The position numbers were made by a program, and so were the translations under genes. Below the pieces are notes generated by a model. That model was given only the letters and a program-made list of their open reading frames with translations. It searched no databases and had not been told where the DNA came from. Source: Eubacteriales bacterium (GTDB lineage Bacteria > Bacillota > Clostridia > Peptostreptococcales > Anaerovoracaceae). Taken from it: a DNA stretch of 10,102 nt. Each line of letters opens with the position of its first letter. Within the stretch, counting starts at the first letter, position 1. Location: contig JAQVOT010000025.1 of assembly GCA_028702415.1 (NCBI GenBank), positions 1-10,102 on the forward strand, in the 5' to 3' direction. Below, in pieces: positions 6,045 to 10,102 of this stretch.

Positions 6045-7005
6045 TGGCGATCACCTCCCAGTTGTGGCAACTAACAAAATGTTCATTTCCTACTTCCGTA
6101 AGTTCAGGTGCAACTTGCCTGCATTTGTTGCAGACCTGTTCGCATCTCGGTGCAAACGGACATCCCAGAGGAATCTCCAGCATGTTAGGGGGTGTCCCGG
6201 GGATTCCCTCGGGCATCAGCTTTCCCTTTGTCACATCAGGGAAACACTTTATCAGCTTATCCGTATAGGGATGTGATGTGTGTTCAAAAATATCCTGTGA
6301 GCGTGCTATCTCCACTATCTTTCCGGCATACATTACGGCAATCTTGTCGCAGGTTTCGGCCAGAAGAGAAAGGTCATGAGTAATGAGAATGAATCCCATG
6401 TTAAACTCTGACCTAAGTTTTTCTATCAGATTGAGAATCTGAGCCTGAACCATAACATCCAGTGCTGTTGTAGGTTCATCGCCTATCATGATTTTCGGAT
6501 CACATGCCAGGGCCATGGCAATCATGACCCTCTGTTTCATTCCACCAGAAAATTCATGAGGATAGTTGTTAATTCGCTCCCCTGGAATATCCACAAGTTC
6601 CAGAAGTGATGCTGCTTTTTCCAGAGCTTTCTTCTCATGAAGACCTTGGTGAAGCATTACAGCTTCTGCAATCTGTTCCCCTATTTTCATAACAGGATTC
6701 AGAGCATTCATGGCACCCTGGAAACAGATTGATACATCATTCCATCTGTATTTGCTGATTTCTTTTTCACTCATTTTTGCAAGATCCACCCCTTCCAGGA
6801 GAATTTCGCCGTCCACTATTTCGCCTTCTTTCGGAAGAATGTGAGCTATACTAAGAGCGCTGGTGGTTTTACCGCAGCCCGACTCACCAACAAGACCCAG
6901 AGCTTCGCCATAATCAAGGTCAAAGCTGATACCGTCAACGGCCTTGACCGTTCCCTGTTTGATGGTGAAATATGTCTTAAGATTTTTGACTTCAAGAAGT
7001 TTCAT
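6037..7005 (-). CDS. dppD: Peptide ABC transporter ATP-binding protein, DppD/OppD type
   Basis: A 322-residue ATPase, the partner of the DppF-type subunit. Walker A is GESGCGKTT (40-48), the Q-loop is Q96 in ICFQGAMNALNP, the signature is FSGGMKQR (152-159), Walker B is MIGDEP (173-178) and the switch histidine is H210. The FQGAMNALNP and SGGMKQR forms are typical of OppD/DppD rather than the F subunits. The C-terminal extension carries C282, C288, C292, C295 and C313, including the GCPF-x2-RC pattern that ligates an iron-sulfur cluster in studied homologues. Four bases separate it from the permease gene upstream, and AGAGGTAGG serves as ribosome site. Symbol by family and order (B-C-D-F); substrate not determined. 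Confidence 0.92.
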   Translation of the reverse strand: MKLLEVKNLKTYFTIKQGTVKAVDGISFDLDYGEALGLVGESGCGKTTSALSIAHILPKEGEIVDGEILLEGVDLAKMSEKEISKYRWNDVSICFQGAMNALNPVMKIGEQIAEAVMLHQGLHEKKALEKAASLLELVDIPGERINNYPHEFSGGMKQRVMIAMALACDPKIMIGDEPTTALDVMVQAQILNLIEKLRSEFNMGFILITHDLSLLAETCDKIAVMYAGKIVEIARSQDIFEHTSHPYTDKLIKCFPDVTKGKLMPEGIPGTPPNMLEIPLGCPFAPRCEQVCNKCRQVAPELTEVGNEHFVSCHNWEVIANG

Positions 7006-7009
7006 ATTC

Positions 7010-7891
7010 CTACCTCTCTTTCAGTTTCGGATTCATGATTTCATCAAAAGCATAGCCCATAAGTGTGAATGCCAGAATAACAAGTACAACGCACAGTCCC
7101 GGCGGTATATAGTACCACCATGCTCCAACGCTGGCCGCACCACTTTCGAAAGCATAGTGGAGCATCATTCCCCAGCTTGCTCTGGTTGTGTCCCCAAGAC
7201 CCAGGAAGCTGAGGGTTGTCTCCGATGTGATTGCAACAGCAGCAACAAGCACTGTATTTGCAAAAATCAGAGGGAATACATTCGGCATTATGTGTTTTAT
7301 CATCGTGTGGAAGCTGCCTGCACCGATTGAAACCGTACGTTCCACGAAAGGTCTCTCTCTGATCGAAAGGGTCTGTGCCCTGACGACTCTGGCAGTTCCC
7401 GGCCAGCTTGTTATACCAATAACAAATATTATGTTCCAGATACTTGTGCCCAGAATTGCGGCCAGAACCATGCAAAGTGGAAGCCATGGGATTACAAGGA
7501 AAAAGTCCGTGAATCTCATGAGAATATTATCCGTTCCTTTGCCAAAGTATCCTGCCGCAATTCCTATTGCCGTACCTAAAACCATAGAGATTAGAGTTGC
7601 CATGAAACCGCACAGCATTGATATTCTGGCACCTGACATCAGATAAGCCAGAACATCTCTCCCCATGTCGTCAGTTCCCAGAAAGTGCTCTGCACTTGGC
7701 GGTTGCATCATTTCGTCGTTAGCGCCAAAATCCAGAGTAGAGAATGGAACAAGAATCGGTCCGAAAACGGCAGCCAGAACAAACACAGTGAGTATGATGG
7801 TACCTGTGAATGCCATCTTGTTATGATATACGCTGCTGCAGAAGTCCTTGAACTTCCTCTTCCTAATTGCACTTTTTGCACTTCTACTCAT
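7010..7891 (-). CDS. dppC: Peptide ABC transporter permease, DppC/OppC type
   Basis: A 293-residue inner-membrane permease of the BPD_transp_1 class. The N-terminus is basic and cytoplasmic (residues 1-25, with FKDFCSSVYHNKMA typical of OppC_N), followed by about six membrane spans starting near 28-49 and ending near 262-282. LGTDDMGRDV (71-80) is the conserved periplasmic-side motif of DppC/OppC. The coupling loop (EAA-like) is around 183-204, ERTVSIGAGSFHTMIKHIMPN, and docks on the ATPases. FLGLGDTTRASWG (229-241) is another family signature. AAGGGGGTGAT is a strong ribosome site, and 12 nt separate it from the DppB-type gene. It forms a heterodimeric channel with that permease. Confidence 0.93.
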   Translation of the reverse strand: MSRSAKSAIRKRKFKDFCSSVYHNKMAFTGTIILTVFVLAAVFGPILVPFSTLDFGANDEMMQPPSAEHFLGTDDMGRDVLAYLMSGARISMLCGFMATLISMVLGTAIGIAAGYFGKGTDNILMRFTDFFLVIPWLPLCMVLAAILGTSIWNIIFVIGITSWPGTARVVRAQTLSIRERPFVERTVSIGAGSFHTMIKHIMPNVFPLIFANTVLVAAVAITSETTLSFLGLGDTTRASWGMMLHYAFESGAASVGAWWYYIPPGLCVVLVILAFTLMGYAFDEIMNPKLKER

Positions 7892-7903
7892 ATCATCACC
7901 CCC

Positions 7904-8878
7904 TTATGCCTCATTCTTAACCCGAGGGTCAATGTATGAATAGCTTATATCCGCAATATAGTTTGCCAGTACTACGCAGATGGTAATCAGCAAAAACAAG
8001 CCCTGCAGCACAGGGTAATCCCTGGCGCCCAGTGCATCATACATCAGATTCCCGAGGCCCGGCCATGAGAATACTGTCTCAATCTGAACTGCGCCGCCGA
8101 TAACAAATCCCAGATTAATTGCGATGATCGTTACCATTGGCAGCATGGCATTTGGAAATGCATGCTTTCTAAGTATGTATCTTTCGCTGAAGCCTTTTGC
8201 TTTCGCCGTTGTAATGTAGTCTTCTCCCAGCACATCTATTAGAGTATTTCTCATGGTCAGTGCATATTCGCCTACGATTAGAACAGCCATAGTAATTACA
8301 GGAAGAACCCCGTGCCATATAATATCACTTACATGAGCCCATCCCCCCATAATGGCCACTCCCGGCGAAGTGATTCCACCTGTAGGGAACCAGCCTAGAT
8401 TAACTGCAAAGACGGCAACCAGAATCATCCCCAGCCAGAATACAGGCATTGAGTATGTGAACAGGGAAACACTGAGGATTGTGACATCCAGTTTCGTTCC
8501 ACGTTTCCAGGCTGATACAATACCCATGAATATTCCAAATATAATGGCCAAGATTTCAGAAACACCGAATAATATTACTGTTGGCAAAACCTTAGGCCCG
8601 ATTACTTCCATTACCGGTCTCTTAAATTCAAATGACATTCCTAAATCACCGTGGAATAGGTCCTTCAGGTATATGAAGAACTGTTCGTACCAAGACTTGT
8701 CCAGCCCGTACATCTCAATTGTTTTCTGAACAGCCTCCTCAGTGGCTTTTGGATTTCTCATTACCATTGAGAGCGGATCTCCCGGAATAACCCTGAACAG
8801 AAAATAATTGAATATAATAATCAGAAATATTGTAATCAAGGCATATATTGATTTTTTTATTATATATTTCGCTCTCAT
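7904..8878 (-). CDS. dppB: Peptide ABC transporter permease, DppB/OppB type
   Basis: A 324-residue inner-membrane permease with about six spans. The first span (about 11-30) ends in FRVIPGDP, the usual DppB/OppB N-terminal signature. The long loop at 35-95 includes YGLDKSWYEQF-x3-LKDLFHGDLG (57-80). The EAA-like coupling loop spans about 210-247 (RNTLIDVLGEDYITTAKAKG, then PNAMLP), the SWPGLG motif is at 271-276, and the C-terminus has the family DPR (317-319). Its ATG shares one base with the stop of the binding-protein gene (TAATG). No good Shine-Dalgarno site precedes it, so translation is probably coupled to the binding-protein gene. Works with the DppC-type permease. Confidence 0.93.
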   Translation of the reverse strand: MRAKYIIKKSIYALITIFLIIIFNYFLFRVIPGDPLSMVMRNPKATEEAVQKTIEMYGLDKSWYEQFFIYLKDLFHGDLGMSFEFKRPVMEVIGPKVLPTVILFGVSEILAIIFGIFMGIVSAWKRGTKLDVTILSVSLFTYSMPVFWLGMILVAVFAVNLGWFPTGGITSPGVAIMGGWAHVSDIIWHGVLPVITMAVLIVGEYALTMRNTLIDVLGEDYITTAKAKGFSERYILRKHAFPNAMLPMVTIIAINLGFVIGGAVQIETVFSWPGLGNLMYDALGARDYPVLQGLFLLITICVVLANYIADISYSYIDPRVKNEA

Positions 8879-10102
8879 TATTCCGTTATCATTTCAGCAT
8901 TTACATAGTTATCAATTGTATTATTAAAGAAGTATGCACCATTTTCAGGAATCTGCTTGAAGCCTTTAATTGTATCACTTCTTACAGCCTGTACATAATT
9001 GTCATATACAAGCACAAATAACGGACAATCATCATATGCAACTTTCTGAAGCTGTTTCATAGTGCTGATTCTGTCAGCTTTATTAACCTGTGCGCCCTGC
9101 TCTGCGAATAACCTGTCAAATTCTGCACTCTCATAGCCGAAATCATTTGTGTTGCCATCTGCTGCATAGTAATCTGATCTGAGGATTCCGCAAATACATG
9201 ATGGATCAACATCTCCACCGTAGCCGTCAATCAAAATATCATAGTTGAAGGCCCATTCTTCATCCCACATCTTTCCTGAATCCATTGTTTCGGTTTTAAG
9301 TTCAATACCTGCTTCTCTGCAACCCTTCTTCATAATCTGTGCAGCCTTGACTTCAGGTGTATTATCTGAAATGCTTATTATTCTGAACTCAAGTTTGTTG
9401 CCCTTTGCTTCCCTTATTCCATCTCCGTCTGAATCAAGGAATCCTGCTGCATCCAGTACTTCATTGGCCTTATCTGTGTCAAAATCTCTAAGTTCATCAC
9501 CTGTTGGAGTATAGTGATATCTGTTTCCTTCATTAACAAGTGTCGTTCCTGCAGTTGAAAGTCCACCGTATGCCTTGGCCACAATTGCTTCCTTGTCTGT
9601 ACAGAGTTCAATCGCCTGTCTTACGACCTTTTCCTTCAGCGCCGGATTGCCGGTACTTTTATTGGAATTGCTTTGGTTGAATGCAACGTGTGTAAAACCG
9701 TTGGCATCTCCCGCAATAGCATCAACGCCATCTTCCTTCTGCAATTCTTTCAGCTGAGTGGCTGTCAGGTTTGTTGCGCCTGTAACCTCCCCTGTCTTCA
9801 GAGCCGAAGCAAGACCATCTTCCGACTTGTACTCAACAAAGGCATACGCCGGTATTTTGGCTGCATTTCCGAAATACTCTGCGTTAAGTTCAATGTTTAC
9901 CGTGGTGTCATCCTGTGATACAAACTTGTATGGTCCGGTTCCGATTACACCTTCATTAGAGAATTCTGTGGCTTCATCCCCAAGATTCCCCCAGATGTGT
10001 GCCGGCAGAATCGGTGTAGGATTCTGGAGCATGTTAGCCTTAGGAGCACTGCACTCAATAACTACAGTTTTCTTATCAGGGCACTTGATTTTGTCTATAT
10101 TT
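8878..10102 (-). CDS. Peptide ABC transporter substrate-binding protein, family 5 (N-terminus outside window)
   Basis: About 408 C-terminal residues are visible and the frame is open to the window edge. The methionine at 10032 is internal: the codons before it read KTVVIECSAPKANM and join smoothly to LQNPTPILPAHIWG, a family 5 (SBP_bac_5) landmark. GTGPYKFVSQDD follows, also typical. The segment LDSDGDGIREA resembles a calcium-loop-like turn common in this family. A full-length protein would have a lipoprotein signal peptide and be anchored outside the cell membrane to deliver ligand to the permeases; that part is not in the window. It is the first visible gene of the operon, so the operon promoter lies beyond 10102. 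The ligand is a peptide or similar compound and cannot be specified. Confidence 0.93.
   Translation of the reverse strand, partial: NIDKIKCPDKKTVVIECSAPKANMLQNPTPILPAHIWGNLGDEATEFSNEGVIGTGPYKFVSQDDTTVNIELNAEYFGNAAKIPAYAFVEYKSEDGLASALKTGEVTGATNLTATQLKELQKEDGVDAIAGDANGFTHVAFNQSNSNKSTGNPALKEKVVRQAIELCTDKEAIVAKAYGGLSTAGTTLVNEGNRYHYTPTGDELRDFDTDKANEVLDAAGFLDSDGDGIREAKGNKLEFRIISISDNTPEVKAAQIMKKGCREAGIELKTETMDSGKMWDEEWAFNYDILIDGYGGDVDPSCICGILRSDYYAADGNTNDFGYESAEFDRLFAEQGAQVNKADRISTMKQLQKVAYDDCPLFVLVYDNYVQAVRSDTIKGFKQIPENGAYFFNNTIDNYVNAEMITE

Noticed and set aside
7044..7487. 147-codon minus-strand frame inside the DppC-type gene
   Set aside because: Out of frame with a well-supported permease, with biased cysteine- and histidine-rich composition typical of a shadow.
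8878..10032. Substrate-binding protein starting at the methionine at 10032
   Set aside because: The frame continues without a stop to the window edge with family-typical residues, so this methionine is internal and the gene is partial.
1..10102. CRISPR arrays, tRNA or rRNA genes, insertion sequences, phage genes
   Set aside because: No spaced direct repeats, cloverleaf-like segments, transposase or integrase reading frames, or terminal repeats were seen on either strand.

Overview
The window reads as chromosomal DNA from a low-to-moderate GC, Gram-positive anaerobe of the Clostridia/Bacillota type. The pointers are strong AGGAGG-class ribosome binding sites, tightly packed operons, an intrinsic terminator with a long T-tract and the protein families present. 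A genus cannot be named from this sequence alone.

Left end (1-309). A gene transcribed leftwards begins at 49 and runs out of the window after 16 codons. Its leader (about 61-190, minus strand) has the hallmarks of a yybP-ykoY manganese riboswitch: the GGGGAGUA loop, a small P2 hairpin, a P3 helix with the CCUGGC segment, and a closing P1 helix. An intrinsic terminator follows, and its 5' arm reuses the 3' strand of P1. This is the layout of a transcriptional ON switch. A promoter (-35 TTGAAG, 17 bp, -10 TTTAAT) lies just upstream. A weaker rightward promoter lies back to back with it, and a 9-bp inverted repeat spans the gap.

310-1134, plus strand. A 274-residue polytopic membrane protein of unrecognised family carries two cysteine clusters (CC-x2-C and C-x2-C-x4-C). 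It converges on the large operon to its right. A possible terminator for it overlaps the 3' end of that operon's last gene.

1165-10102, minus strand. One long, tightly packed operon, read right to left: a family 5 peptide substrate-binding protein (N-terminus outside the window), two Dpp/Opp-type permeases, two Dpp/Opp-type ATPases, an ArgE/DapE-type M20 metallohydrolase, an IclR-family regulator, a PepV-type M20 dipeptidase and a DJ-1/PfpI-family protein. From the binding protein to the regulator, neighbours overlap or lie within 12 nt. Gaps of 74 and 23 nt precede the last two genes.

As a unit, the operon looks like a peptide or N-acyl-amino-acid acquisition module: capture outside the cell, ATP-driven import, cytoplasmic hydrolysis by two different M20 enzymes, and local control by IclR. 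The exact substrate cannot be read from the sequence. The most noteworthy element is the riboswitch, which is separate from the peptide operon.
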